64,000 bases of DNA from positions 21,726,270 through 21,790,269 of the forward strand of contig NC_087073.1 of the NCBI RefSeq assembly GCF_026151205.1, read 5' to 3'. Below the pieces are notes generated by a model, which did no database searches, was not told where the DNA came from, and saw nothing but the letters and a program-made list of their open reading frames with translations. The translations under genes and the position numbers were made by a program. Shown here one piece after another: positions 24,286 through 36,700 of the stretch. Within the stretch, counting starts at the first letter, position 1, and each line of letters begins with the position of its first letter. Origin of the DNA: Bolinopsis microptera (lineage: Eukaryota; Ctenophora; Tentaculata; Lobata; Bolinopsidae).

Positions 24286-24375
24286 GCTGTGATTGGATGA
24301 TATAAGGCGTTGTGATTGGACGATATAACGTGCGCTCATTGGTCAGATATTTAGTTGATGAACCAATGGCAATGG
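24286..24375. promoter_or_regulatory. cluster of CCAAT/ATTGG boxes
   Basis: Three ATTGG motifs (in GTGATTGGATGA, GTGATTGGACGA and CTCATTGGTCAG) are spaced about 25 bases apart, and one CCAAT (AACCAATGGC) follows. Such spacing is typical of NF-Y sites in animal promoters. The local sequence is CpG-richer than its surroundings. No gene start could be tied to it, so promoter activity is a guess. Confidence 0.3.
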
Positions 24376-24500
24376 ACGCGGCGATCTGAACAGCGAGTAT
24401 TTTCCGCATTATTATAGTATTGGGCCCTAACGATGCAATAAACCTCACCTCATTAGACGGACTATTATCTGGGGACCCCCAGTAAGACAGTCGGTAACAT

Positions 24501-24993
24501 GACATCTGTCCGACAGCGACATCTGTCCGACAGCGACATCTGTCCGACAGCGACATCTGTCCGACAGCGACATCTGTCCGACAGCGACATCTGTCCGACA
24601 GCGACATCTGTCCGACAGCGACATCTGTCCGACAGCGACATCTGTCCGACAGCGACATCTGTCCGACAGCGACATCTGTCCGACAGCGACATCTGTCCGA
24701 CAGCGACATCTGTCCGACAGCGACATCTGTCCGACAGCGACATCTGTCCGACAGCGACATCTGTCCGACAGCGACATCTGTCCGACAGCGACATCTGTCC
24801 GACAGCGACATCTGTCCGACAGCGACATCTGTCCGACAGCGACATCTGTCCGACAGCGACATCTGTCCGACAGCGACATCTGTCCGACAGCGACATCTGT
24901 CCGACAGCGACATCTGTCCGACAGCGACATCTGTCCGACAGCGACATCTGTCCGACAGCGACATCTGTCCGACAGCGACATCTGTCCGACAGC
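24501..24993. repeat. 17-bp minisatellite, 29 near-perfect copies
   Basis: Unit CATCTGTCCGACAGCGA with no variant noticed over 493 bp. Each unit contains the palindrome CTGTCCGACAG. All three minus frames are open because 17 is not a multiple of three and the unit lacks stops. Homogeneity implies recent expansion or assembly of a collapsed read. Confidence 0.95.
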
Positions 24994-26635
24994 ACTATTT
25001 TCTTGTGTTTGAAGTGACACTGATATCTAAAATTTGGCACATAGAAATTTACCCAAACTTGCACAAATTAATTGTCTTAAAGCTATTTTACTATCAAGAA
25101 AGTTTCAAGAAAATCGTATTGCTGGATCTCCAGATATATGCCTTGGACACACTGCAAACCACCAAATTGGAGATATATTTTGTGTTTAAGGTGATATCTC
25201 AAATTTGGCACATAGAAACTCGCTCAAACTTACACAGATTATCCGTCCTATAACCACCATACTTTATGGAAAGTTTTAAGAAAATCGTACGGTAGGTTCC
25301 GACATAAACGTTTGTCCGAATAACCTATTTTCTGAGTCGGACAGATGTCGCCCAATCAAGACAGACTACCTATCGCTTTTAATTTTATTTCGAAGTATGT
25401 ATCGGCCCGGAAGTAAGCCAACGAGATTTCTACAAAGTGTGATTGATTTAATAAACCTAAACTAATTACAATTTTCTGTGTGAGTAATAGTTCTACTCAA
25501 ACAGCAAACTGTAACTATAGTTAACTACTAGTTAACAAACTACTCATTACACCACTCCCCTTGTAAAACTTAACTTACTTCCTCAGAGTTTTGTCGGCAA
25601 ATAAACCGAAAAAGCCATTTGTAAATTATTATTATAATTATACATTGTTGGGCACTACGGGCCAAACCACATTATAGTTAGAGTTTCACTCTTTATTTTT
25701 ATGGCATTGAAGGTTTAACAGTAAAACGAACGAAATTATCTACGTAAATAATAACCAATCGATGCACTCAAGAATATCAATAAGATTTACTAGATATTAA
25801 AAAGTAGTAAAACTAATTTTAAAACATATAGAAAGATATAACATTATATATACTATTAATCCCAATATTATACATTATATATGATAATCCTGCGACCTTG
25901 CAGTGCGATCCAGAAACTATTAAAACCGAATGTGATATCAACTCAATAACCAATGAAGCAAGTTTGAATATTGTCCTAATCGCACTACATTATTATATCT
26001 GAAATCTGCACTTTACTTCCTTGTACTTGATCAGCAGCGGACTGTAAGTAAGCTAAAAATATAAACAAAAATAAAATACTTTATTATAATTTCAATTTCA
26101 TGAAAAGTCTTTTATTTGGTTTTACAGTAAATTTACAAAAATTGCCCTCCAAACTGACATTTAACATCGAACTAAGAGTAAAAGAGCACTAACTAAAACC
26201 TGAGTATTGAGTAACCTATAAGTATTACACTACTTCAGCTATCAATAGTTTTAAATATATCGTCTAAAATACTGCAACTTGAAAACATCATTTGACTAAA
26301 TCAACTATTGTCCTAATAGGGACCTTCATCAAATTCTTTAAAGCACCTTCCAGTTATAAACTGAATAATAAAGAATCAACTTGTTACAAAAACAATAACT
26401 GATAATATCTGATTTAACGCGTTTCCTTTCCGTAGTCGACTCAGTGAGAATATTTTGCTTCTCACTGAGTCGACTACAGAAAATAAACTCGTTAAATCAA
26501 ACTATAAAGTTAAACTGTTAAGTTAACACCTGGAAAATGCATATCATTTTCATTAAAAAACTCACTTAAATAACTTAATATCATAACCACGTGAAGAGTT
26601 GGCTTAAAAATGTACAAAAGCTTAGAGGAGGATGA
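24994..26635. other. noncoding sequence with imperfect repeats and one palindrome
   Basis: 25005-25100 and 25185-25300 are imperfect direct repeats (TCTAAAATTTGGCACATAGA type). 26412-26503 is an imperfect palindrome with perfect core arms GTAGTCGACTCAGTGAGAA. No exon recognised. Confidence 0.5.
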
Positions 26636-29600
26636 GTAAGAAGGAGCAGGAGGAGGGGTCAGGAGGAGGAGGAGGGGTAAGGAGGAGGGGTGAGGAGGAG
26701 GAGTGAGAGTTAAGAGGAGGGGTAAGAAGCAGGAGTGAGAGTTAAGAGGAGGGGTAAGAAGGAGGAGTGAGAGTTAAGAGGAGGGGTAAGGAGGAGGAGT
26801 AAGAGTTAAGAGGAGGGGTAAGAAGGAGGAGTGAGAGTTAATAGGAGGGGTAAGAAGCAGGAGTGAGAGTTAAGAGGAGGGGTAAGAAGGAGGAGTGAGA
26901 GTTAAGAGGAGGGGTAAGAAGGAGGCGTGAGAGTTAAGAGGAGGGGTAAGAAGCAGGAGTGAGAGTTAAGAGGAGGGGTAAGAAGGAGGAGTGAGAGTTA
27001 AGAGGAGGGGTAAGGAGGAGGAGTAAGAGTTAAGAGGAGGGGTAAGAAGGAGGAGTGAGAGTTAATAGGAGGGGTAAGAAGCAGGAGTGAGAGTTAAGAG
27101 GAGGGGTAAGAAGGAGGAGTGAGAGTTAAGAGGAGGGGTAAGAAGCAGGAGTGAGAGTTAAGAGGAGGGGTAAGAAGGAGGAGTGAGAGTTAAGAGGAGG
27201 GGTAAGAAGCAGGAGTGAGAGTTAAGAGGAGGGGTAAGAAGGAGGAGTGAGAGTTAAGAGGAGGGGTAAGGAGGAGGAGTGAGAGTTAAGAGGAGGGGTA
27301 AGAAGGAGGAGTGAGAGTTAAGAGGAGGGGTAAGAAGGAGGAGTGAGAGTTAAGAGGAGGGGTAAGAAGGAGGGGTGAGAGTTAAGAGGAGGGGTAAGAA
27401 GGTGGAGTGAGAGTTAAGAGGAGGGGTAAGAAGGAGGAGTGAGAGTTAAGAGGAGGGGTAAGAAGGTGGAGTGAGAGTTAAGAGGAGGGGTAAGAAGGAG
27501 GAGTGAGAGTTAAGAGGAGGGGTAAGGAGGAGGAGTGAGAGTTAAGAGGAGGGGTAAGGAGGAGGAGTGAGAGTTAAGAGGAGGGGTAAGAAGCAGGAGT
27601 GAGAGTTAAGAGGAGGGGTAAGAAGGAGGAGTGAGAGTTAAGAGGAGGGGTAAGAAGCAGGAGTGAGAGTTAAGAGGAGGAGTAAGAAGCAGGAGTGAGA
27701 GTTAAGAGGAGGGGTAAGAAGGAGGAGTGAGAGTTAAGAGGAGGGGTAAGAAGGAGGAGTGAGAGTTAAGAGGAGGGGTAAGAAGCAGGAGTGAGAGTTA
27801 AGAGGAGGGGTAAGAAGGAGGAGTGAGAGTTAAGAGGAGGGGGAAGAAGCAGGAGTGAGAGTTAAGAGGAGGGGTAAGAAGCAGGAGTGAGAGTTAAGAG
27901 GAGGGGTAAGAAGGAGGAGTGAGAGTTAAGAGGAGGGGTAAGAAGGAGGAGTGAGAGTTAAGAGGAGGGGTAAGAAGGAGGAGTGAGAGTTAAGAGGAGG
28001 GGTAAGAAGAAGGAGTGAGAGTTAAGAGGAGGGGTAAGAAGCAGGAGTGAGAGTTAAGAGGAGGGGTAAGAAGGAGGAGTGAGAGTTAAGAGGAGGGGTA
28101 AGAAGGAGGAGTGAGAGTTAAAAGGAGGGGTAAGAAGGAGGAGTGAGAGTTAAGAGGAGGGGTAAGAAGGAGGAGTGAGAGTTAAGAGGAGGGGTAAGAA
28201 GGAGGAGTGAGAGTTAAGAGGAGGGGTAAGGAGGAGGGGTGAGGAGGAGGAGGGGTAAGAAGGAGGAGTGAGAGTTAAGAGGAGGGGTAAGAAGGAGGAG
28301 TGAGAGTTAAGAGGAGGGGTAAGAAGGAGGAGTGAGAGTTAAGAGGAGGGGTAAGAAGGAGGAGTGAGAGTTAAGAGGAGGGGTAAGAAGGAGGAGTGAG
28401 AGTTAAGAGGAGGGGTAAGGAGGAGGGGTGGAGGAGGAGGAGGGGTAAGAAGGAGGAGTGAGAGTTAAGAGGAGGGGTAAGAAGGAGGAGTGAGAGTTAA
28501 GAGGAGGGGTAAGAAGGAGGAGTGAGAGTTAAGAGGAGGGGTAAGAAGGAGGAGTGAGAGTTAAGAGGAGGGGTAAGAAGGAGGAGTGAGAGTTAAGAGG
28601 AGGGGTAAGAAGGAGGAGTGAGAGTTAAGAGGAGGGGTAAGAAGGAGGAGTAAGAGTTAAGAGGAGGGGTAAGAAGGAGGAGTGAGAGTTAAGAGGAGGG
28701 GTAAGAAGGAGGAGTGAGAGTTAAGAGGAGGGGTAAGAAGGAGGAGTGAGAGTTAAGAGGAGGGGTAAGAAGGAGGAGTAAGAGTTAAGAGGAGGGGTAA
28801 GAAGGAGGAGTGAGAGTTAAGAGGAGGGGTAAGAAGGAGGAGTGAGAGTTAAGAGGAGGGGTAAGAAGGAGGAGTGAGAGTTAAGAGGAGGGGTAAGAAG
28901 GAGGAGTGAGAGTTAAGAGGAGGGGTAAGAAGGAGCAGTGAGAGTTAAGAGGAGGGGTAAGAAGGAGGAGTGAGAGTTAAGAGGAGGGGTAAGAAGGAGG
29001 AGTGAGAGTTAAGAGGAGGGGTAAGAAGGAGGAGTGAGAGTTAAGAGGAGGGGTAAGAAGGAGGAGTGAGAGTTAAGAGGAGGGGTAAGAAGGAGGAGTG
29101 AGAGTTAAGAGGAGGGGTAAGAAGGAGGAGTGAGAGTTAAGAGGAGGGGTAAGAAGGAGGAGTGAGAGTTAAGAGGAGGGGTAAGAAGGAGGAGTGAGAG
29201 TTAAGAGGAGGGGTAAGAAGGAGGAGTGAGAGTTAAGAGGAGGGGTAAGAAGGAGGAGTGAGAGTTAAGAGGAGGGGTAAGAAGGAGGAGTGAGAGTTAA
29301 GAGGAGGGGTAAGAAGGAGGAGTGAGAGTTAAGAGGAGGGGTAAGAAGGAGGAGTGAGAGTTAAGAGGAGGGGTAAGAAGGAGGAGTGAGAGTTAAGAGG
29401 AGGGGTAAGGAGGAGGGGTGAGGAGGAGGAGGGGTAAGAAGCAGGAGTGAGAGTTAAGAGGAGGGGTAAGAAGGAGGAGTGAGAGTTAAGAGGAGGGGTA
29501 AGAAGCAGGAGTGAGAGTTAAGAGGAGGGGTAAGAAGCAGGAGTGAGAGTTAAGAGGAGGGGTAAGAAGGAGGAGTGAGAGTTAAGAGGAGGGGTAAGAA

Positions 29601-30640
29601 GGAGGAGTGAGAGTTAAGAGGAGGGGTAAGAAGGAGGAGTGAGAGTTAAGAGGAGGGGTAAGAAGGAGGAGTGAGAGTTAAGAGGAGGGGTAAGAAGGAG
29701 GAGTGAGAGTTAAGAGGAGGGGTAAGAAGGAGGAGTGAGAGTTAAGAGGAGGGGTAAGAAGGAGGAGTGAGAGTTAAGAGGAGGGGTAAGAAGGAGGAGT
29801 GAGAGTTAAGAGGAGGGGTAAGAAGGAGGAGTGAGAGTTAAGAGGAGGGGTAAGAAGGAGGAGTGAGAGTTAAGAGGAGGGGTAAGAAGCAGGAGTGAGA
29901 GTTAAGAGGAGGGGTAAGAAGGAGCAGTGAGAGTTAAGAGGAGGGGTAAGAAGGAGGAGTGAGAGTTAAGAGGAGGGGTAAGAAGCAGGAGTGAGAGTTA
30001 AGAGGAGGGGTAAGAAGCAGGAGTGAGAGTTAAGAGGAGGGGTAAGAAGGAGGAGTGAGAGTTAAGAGGAGGGGTAAGAAGGAGGAGTGAGAGTTAAGAG
30101 GAGGGGTAAGAAGGAGGAGTGAGAGTTAAGAGGAGGGGTAAGGAGGAGGGTGAGGAGGAGGAGGGGTAAGAAGGAGGAGTGAGAGTTAAGAGGAGGGGTA
30201 AGAAGGAGGAGTGAGAGTTAAGAGGAGGGGTAAGAAGGAGGAGTGAGAGTTAAGAGGAGGGGTAAGAAGGAGGAGTGAGAGTTAAGAGGAGGGGTAAGAA
30301 GGAGGAGTGAGAGTTAAGAGGAGGGGTAAGAAGGAGGAGTGAGAGTTAAGAGGAGGGGTAAGGAGGAGGGGTGAGGAGGAGGAGGGGTAAGAAGGAGGAG
30401 TGAGAGTTAAGAGGAGGGGTAAGAAGGAGGAGTGAGAGTTAAGAGGAGGGGTAAGAAGGAGGAGTGAGAGTTAAGAGGAGGGGTAAGAAGGAGGAGTGAG
30501 AGTTAAGAGGAGGGGTAAGAAGGAGGAATGAGAGTTAAGAGGAGGGGTAAGAAGCAGGAGTGAGAGTTAAGAGGAGGGGTAAGAAGGAGGAGTGAGAGTT
30601 AAGAGGAGGGGTAAGAAGGAGGAGTGAGAGTTAAGAGGAG
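26636..30640. repeat. 32-bp purine-rich minisatellite, about 4 kb
   Basis: About 125 copies of a 32-bp unit built from GGAGGAGTGAGAGTTAAGAG and GAGGGGTAAGAA. The plus strand is nearly all purine, so long triplex or H-DNA is possible. Variants (AAGCAGGAGTG, GGAGGAGGGGTGAGG blocks near 28230, 28430, 29410, 30150 and 30360) show block duplications. Its right edge supplies the stop codon of the distal symporter terminal exon. Confidence 0.95.
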
Positions 30641-30706
30641 GGGGAAGGTACAGCAGGTATGTCGTGAACCATATTAGTAATATCAGCGTTTAGGGGCGTC
30701 AACATC
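30631..30706 (-). CDS. symporter exon 15b, distal terminal exon
   Basis: TTTTTTCAG acceptor in the correct phase. Encodes [20 protein letters not shown], then SPSS and TAA. The last residues and the stop are supplied by the edge of the 32-bp array. The first bases resemble exon 15a (GATGTT.AC.CCCTAA), so the two are tandem duplicates. Confidence 0.65.
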
Positions 30707-33700
30707 CTGAAAAAATCTTGTCCATCAATATTACGTACAGTTTCACGTGATCCTACATATTTAAAATAGTTTGTTTTTTTTGAAGAAAAATAGATAAATT
30801 ACAGTTTCAGTGTGCTAGTAGTTGTAGTAGTAGTATCTTTATTTTGGTTCAGCAGATGGACAGGGCTTAGGGGTGAACATCCTGAAAGTGATTAAATCCC
30901 ATTTCAATTATTATAATCCGACTAACGTATCTTCAACAATACAGAAACAAAAGTGATTGATAAAATATTTTGCGATGATTAACAGAATTTAAGAAGGAGT
31001 ACTTACCATGTTAATCTGCCGAGGTGAGAGTTGCTGCCAGAGTGTTTGATGGGATCGTACATGATACGAGGGAATATGGCTACAAGCAACACCAGGAACA
31101 CCATGAAGACGAACACCAGCTGACCGAGAATGAGCATGTCGCTCGGGTAACCACCGTACGACGTCTCTATATCACCCTGAACAGTGTTTGTTAGAGCATG
31201 TCGCTCGGGTAACCACCGTACGAGGTCTCTAAATCACCCTGAACAGTGTTTGTTAGAGCATGTCGCTGGGGTAACCACCGTACGACGTCTCTATATCACC
31301 CTGAACAGTGTTTGTTAGAGCATGTCGCTCGGGTAACCACCGTACGAGGTCTCTAAATCACCCTGAACAGTGTTTGTTAGAGCATGTTGCTCGGGTAACC
31401 ACCGTAAGAGGTCTCTATATCACCCTGTGTTGTTAATAATAGTTCACATCAGGATTGTCACGTGATAAAATGCCTATATCAGTGTATCTTAATTACTTGA
31501 TGTCACGTACCTTGATGTTGATGCAGGTAACGACAAGGAGCAGAGCATATGAGAAGTACTTGATGAGGAACCCAAAAGCGATGCAGAAACAGTCGTGTCT
31601 GTAGAGGGCCTCAATCTCGCCTGGTGATTAGTTGGTTTGTGTCACGTGGTGTGAATACTGTGTTCTGATTGGTTGGTTTGTTGCACGGGGTGTAAATACT
31701 GTGTTCTGATTGGTTGGTTTGTTGCACGTGATAATAAAGAAAAACAAACTGTACGGTTAGTAGAGTATACAACGTTAGGATACTTGGATACATCTATTTT
31801 ATTGGCAAGTTGCCAAGAACTCACTCTTCAACGTGTTTGGTACCCAGACTCCATCTTTTTCCTTGTTTCGGACTACGTTGTTAACTTGTGTTCTGAGACT
31901 GTCTGCTCCGTGCCATCTGGGGAACATTTGCAGGTCAGTATACATTCATACACTAGACTTGTTTTAATAGGTATTGTAGCTGCAGCAAAGTAGCTAGCTG
32001 CAGTAAAGTAGCTGCAGCAAAGTAGCTGCAGTAGAATAGCTGCAGTAAAGTAACTGCAGTAGAGTAGGTAGCTGCAGTAAAGTAGCTGTAGTAGAGAAGC
32101 TGCAGTTAAGTAGCTGCAGTACAGTAGCTGCAGTAAAGTAGCTGCAGCAGAATAGCTGCAGTTATGTAGCCGCTGTAAAGTAACTGCAGTAGAGTAGCTA
32201 CAGTTAACTAGCTGTAGTTAGGTATCTGCAGTTAAGTATCTGCAGTTAAGTAGCTGCAGTTAAGTAGCTGCAGTAAAGTAACTGCAGTAGAGTAGCTACA
32301 GTAAAGAAGCTGCAGTAAAGTAGCTGCAGTTAAGTAGCTGCAGTTAAGTAGCTGCAGTAGAGAAGCTTCAGTAGATAAGCTGCAGTTAAGTATCTGCAGT
32401 AGAGTAGCTACAGTAAAGTAACTGCAGTAGAGAAGCTGCAGTTAAGTAGCTGCAGTAAAGTAACTGCAGTAGAGAAGCTTCAGTTAAGTAGCTGCAGTTA
32501 ACTAGCTGCAGTTAAGTAGCTGCGGTAAAAAACTGCAGTAGAGAAGCTTCAGTTAAGTAGCTGCAGTTAACTAGCTGCAGTTAAGTAAGCTGCAGTAAAG
32601 TAACTGCAGTAGAGAAGCTGCAGTTAAGTAGCTGCAGTTAACTAGCTGCAGTTAAGTAGCTGCAGTAAAGTAACTGCAGTAGAGAAGCTTCAGTTAAGTA
32701 GCTGCAGTTAACTAGCTGCAGTTAAGTAGCTGCAGTAAAGTAACTGCAGTAGAGAAGCTGCAGTTAACTAGCTGCAGTTAACTAGCTGCAGTTAAGTAGC
32801 TGCAGTAAAGTACTGCAGTAGAGAAGCTTCAGTTAAGTAGCTGCAGTTAACTAGCTGCAGTTAAGTAGCTGCAGTAAAGTAACTGCAGTAGAGAAGCTGC
32901 AGTAAAGTAGCTGCAGTTAAGTAGCTACAGTTAACTAGCTGCAGTAAAGTAGCTGTAGTTAAGTAACTGCAGTAAAGTAACTGCAGTATAGAAGCTGTAG
33001 TTAAGTATCAGCAGTACAGTAGCTGCAGTAAAGTAGCTGCAGTTAAGTAGCTGCATTTAACTAGCTGCATTTAACTAACTGCAGTAAAGTAACTGCAGTA
33101 TAGAAGCTGTAGTAGAGAAGCTGCAGTACTAACCCCATGATGGCCCACAGTTTAGATCCGATGCCTGAAGCAGGTCCCTTGCTCAGTACAACAGCTATAC
33201 AGGTGAGCAGGATCCACCCGATGAAGAAAATGGCGAGCCCAACTCCAAGCTGAAAATAAGAAACTCAACCTCACTAAATATTTTGATGGTCCAATTGATT
33301 AATTAATTGAATAATGAATGGCTATAGTGCTAGTAAGAATCAGGAATATTTATATCAAAAAGTTAACAATTGATATTAAGAATTCGTTAACAAGCAAGAT
33401 GGTCTGAATATCTAAATATAAAAGATGATTTATTACTCAAATTGTTCTATAAAATTGACTAAAAATAGACTTACCGCTCCTCCCTGATCTTTTCCGTAAC
33501 TAGCTAGTAGTGCGTCTAGTACCGCTTTTGTTCCTTCTGTTGGCTTTTTACCGGGAATCGCCAAAGCTACAATCGTACCGATAAGGAGGAAGAAAACGAA
33601 GCCTAAGTTGTAGACCATGACTGACAATTTGCCCACCTGTGTAATTAAGCAACTTTTATACATTGTATATTATAATTGAATAATGTATATTATATATCCA

Positions 33701-36700
33701 ATAGTTATTTAGTCTCATCAATATTTAAACTGTAAAGATTACTGATTGGGAATGTCACCTGTTTGTATTGATCTTCAATTTTATAGACCCACCCTACTGC
33801 AAAACACTCCAGGGTCCCTATAAGCACCATCCCCCAGTTGTTCAGGTAGTTGTCAATGATATCTAGATAAACTGTACCACTGAAAGTAATACATCATCAA
33901 CCACGTGATGCCCTAATAAGGTAATGTTGGTAAATAACCACGTGATGCCCTAATAAGGTAATGTTGGTAAATAACCACGTGATTACCTAATGAGGTAATG
34001 TTGGTAAATAACCACGTGATGCCCTAATAAACTGTACCACTGTTAGTAATACATCATCAATTATTATTTAGTTAATCAATCAATATTGATTTTCGTGATT
34101 TTTGGATGTTTATCTAATTTATATTATTACATTAAATAATAATAAATATTTATTGATGTCGTGTGTAGCTGGTGTGTAGCTGTGTGTGTGAGCTGTGTGT
34201 GTAGTGTGTGTGTTAGCTGTGTGTAGCTGTGTGTGTAGCAGTGTGTGTAGCTGTGTGTAGCTGTGTGTGTAGCTGTGTGTGTAGCTGTGTGTGTAGCTGT
34301 GTGTAGCTGTGTGTAGCAGGTGTGTGTAGCTGAGTGTGTAGCTGTGTGTGTAGCTGGTGTGTGTAGCTGTGTGTGTAGCTGTGTGTGAAGCTGTGTGTGT
34401 AGCTGTGTGTGTAGTGTGTGTGTAGCTGTGTGTAGCTGTGTGTGTAGCTGTGTGTGTAGCTGTTGTGTAGCTGTGAGTGTAGCAGTGTGTGTAGCTGTGT
34501 GTGTAGCTGTGTGTGTAGCAGTGTGTATAGCTGTGTGTGTAGCTGTGTGTGTAGCTGTGTGTGTAGCTGTGTGTGTAGCTGTGTGTAGCTGTGGTGTAGC
34601 TGTGTGAGAAGCAGTGTGTGTAGCTGTGTGTAAGCAGTGTGTGTAGCTGTGTGTAGTAGCTGATGTGTAGCTGTGTGTACTGTGTGTAGTGGTGTGTAGT
34701 GTGTGTGTAGCTGTGTGTAGCTGTGTGTAGCTGTTGTGAGTAGCAGTGTGTGTAGAGATGTGTGTGTAGCTGTGTGTGAAGCTGTGTGTGGTAGCTGTGT
34801 GTGTAGCGTGGGTGTAAGCTGTGTGTGTAGCTGTTTGTGTCGCTGAGTTGGTGTAGCTGTGTGTTGTAGTGTAGTAGTGTCGCTGTGTGGTAGCTGTGTG
34901 TGATTGTCGCTGTGTGTAGCTGTGTGTAAGCTGTGAGTGTAGCAGAGTGAGTTGTTAGGCTGTGTGTGTAGCTGGTGTGTAGTGTGTGTAGCTGTGTGAA
35001 GCTGAGTGTGTAGCTCGTGTGTAGCTGTGTGTGTAGTGTTGGTAGCCTGTGTGTAGCTGAGTGTAGCTGTGTGTCGCTGTGTGTAGCAGTGTGTGTGAGA
35101 TGGTGTAGTGTGTGTGAGCTGTGTGTGAGCTGTGTGTTAGCAGTGTGTGTAGCTGTGTGTGTAGCTAGTTGTGTAGTGTGAGTAGCTGTGTGTGTAGCTG
35201 TGTGTAGCTGTGTGTAGCTGTGTGTGTAGCTGTGTGTAGCTGTGTGTAGCTGTGTGTGTAGCTGTGTGTGTAGCTGTGTGTGTAGCTGTGTGTGTAGCTG
35301 TGTGTGTAGCTGTGTGTGTAGCTGTGTGTGTAGCTGTGTGTGTAGCTGTGTGTGTAGCTGTGTGTGTAGCTGTGTGTGTAGCTGTGTGTAGCTGTGTGTG
35401 TAGCTGTGTGTAGCTGTGTGTGTAGCTGTGTGTGTAGCTGTGTGTGTAGCTGTGTGTGTAGCTGTGTGTGTAGCTGTGTGTGTAGCTGTGTGTAGCTGTG
35501 TGTAGCTGTGTGTAGCTGTGTGTAGCTGTGTGTGTAGCTGTGTGTGTAGCTGTGTGTGTAGCTGTGTGTGTAGCTGTGTGTGTAGCTGTGTGTGTAGCTG
35601 TGTGTGTAGCTGTGTGTGTAGCTGTGTGTGTAGCTGTGTGTGTAGCTGTGTGTGTAGCTGTGTGTGTAGCTGTGTGTGTAGCTGTGTGTGTAGCTGTGTG
35701 TGTAGCTGTGTGTAGCTGTGTGTGTAGCTGTGTGTGTAGCTGTGTGTGTAGCTGTGTGTAGCTGTGTGTGTAGCTGTGTGTGTAGCTGTGTGTGTAGCTG
35801 TGTGTAGCTGTGTGTGTAGCTGTGTGTGTAGCTGTGTGTAGCTGTGTGTAGCTGTGTGTGTAGCTGTGTGTGTAGCTGTGTGTGTAGCTGTGTGTGTAGC
35901 TGTGTGTGTAGCTGTGTGTGTAGCTGTGTGTGTAGCTGTGTGTGTAGCTGTGTGTGTAGCTGTGTGTGTAGCTGTGTGTGTAGCTGTGTGTGTAGCTGTG
36001 TGTAGCTGTGTGTGTAGCTGTGTGTAGCTGTGTGTAGCTGTGTGTAGCTGTGTGTGTAGCTGTGTGTGTAGCTGTGTGTGTAGCTGTGTGTAGCTGTGTG
36101 TGTAGCTGTGTGTGTAGCTGTGTGTGTAGCTGTGTGTGTAGCTGTGTGTGTAGCTGTGTGTGTAGCTGTGTGTGTAGCTGTGTGTGTAGCTGTGTGTAGC
36201 TGTGTGTGTAGCTGTGTGTGTAGCTGTGTGTGTAGCTGTGTGTGTAGCTGTGTGTGTAGCTGTGTGTGTAGCTGTGTGTGTAGCTGTGTGTGTAGCTGTG
36301 TGTGTAGCTGTGTGTGTAGCTGTGTGTGTAGCTGTGTGTGTAGCTGTGTGTAGCTGTGTGTGTAGCTGTGTGTGTAGCTGTGTGTGTAGCTGTGTGTGTA
36401 GCTGTGTGTAGCTGTGTGTGTAGCTGTGTGTGTAGCTGTGTGTAGCTGTGTGTGTAGCTGTGTGTGTAGCTGTGTGTGTAGCTGTGTGTGTAGCTGTGTG
36501 TAGCTGTGTGTGTAGCTGTGTGTGTAGCTGTGTGTGTAGCTGTGTGTGTAGCTGTGTGTAGCTGTGTGTGTAGCTGTGTGTGTAGCTGTGTGTAGCTGTG
36601 TGTAGCTGTGTGTGTAGCTGTGTGTGTAGCTGTGTGTGTAGCTGTGTGTGTAGCTGTGTGTGTAGCTGTGTGTGTAGCTGTGTGTGTAGCTGTGTGTGTA

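Noticed and set aside
24227..25064. Arg/Asp/Ser-rich ORFs over the 17-bp array
   Set aside because: All three minus frames and one plus frame are open; composition is set by the repeat.
31599..31623. Acceptor CACCAG at 31621 for symporter exon 13
   Set aside because: It would give a frame mismatch with exon 12 (GT donor after ATGGG); the CCCTCTACAG acceptor fits exactly.
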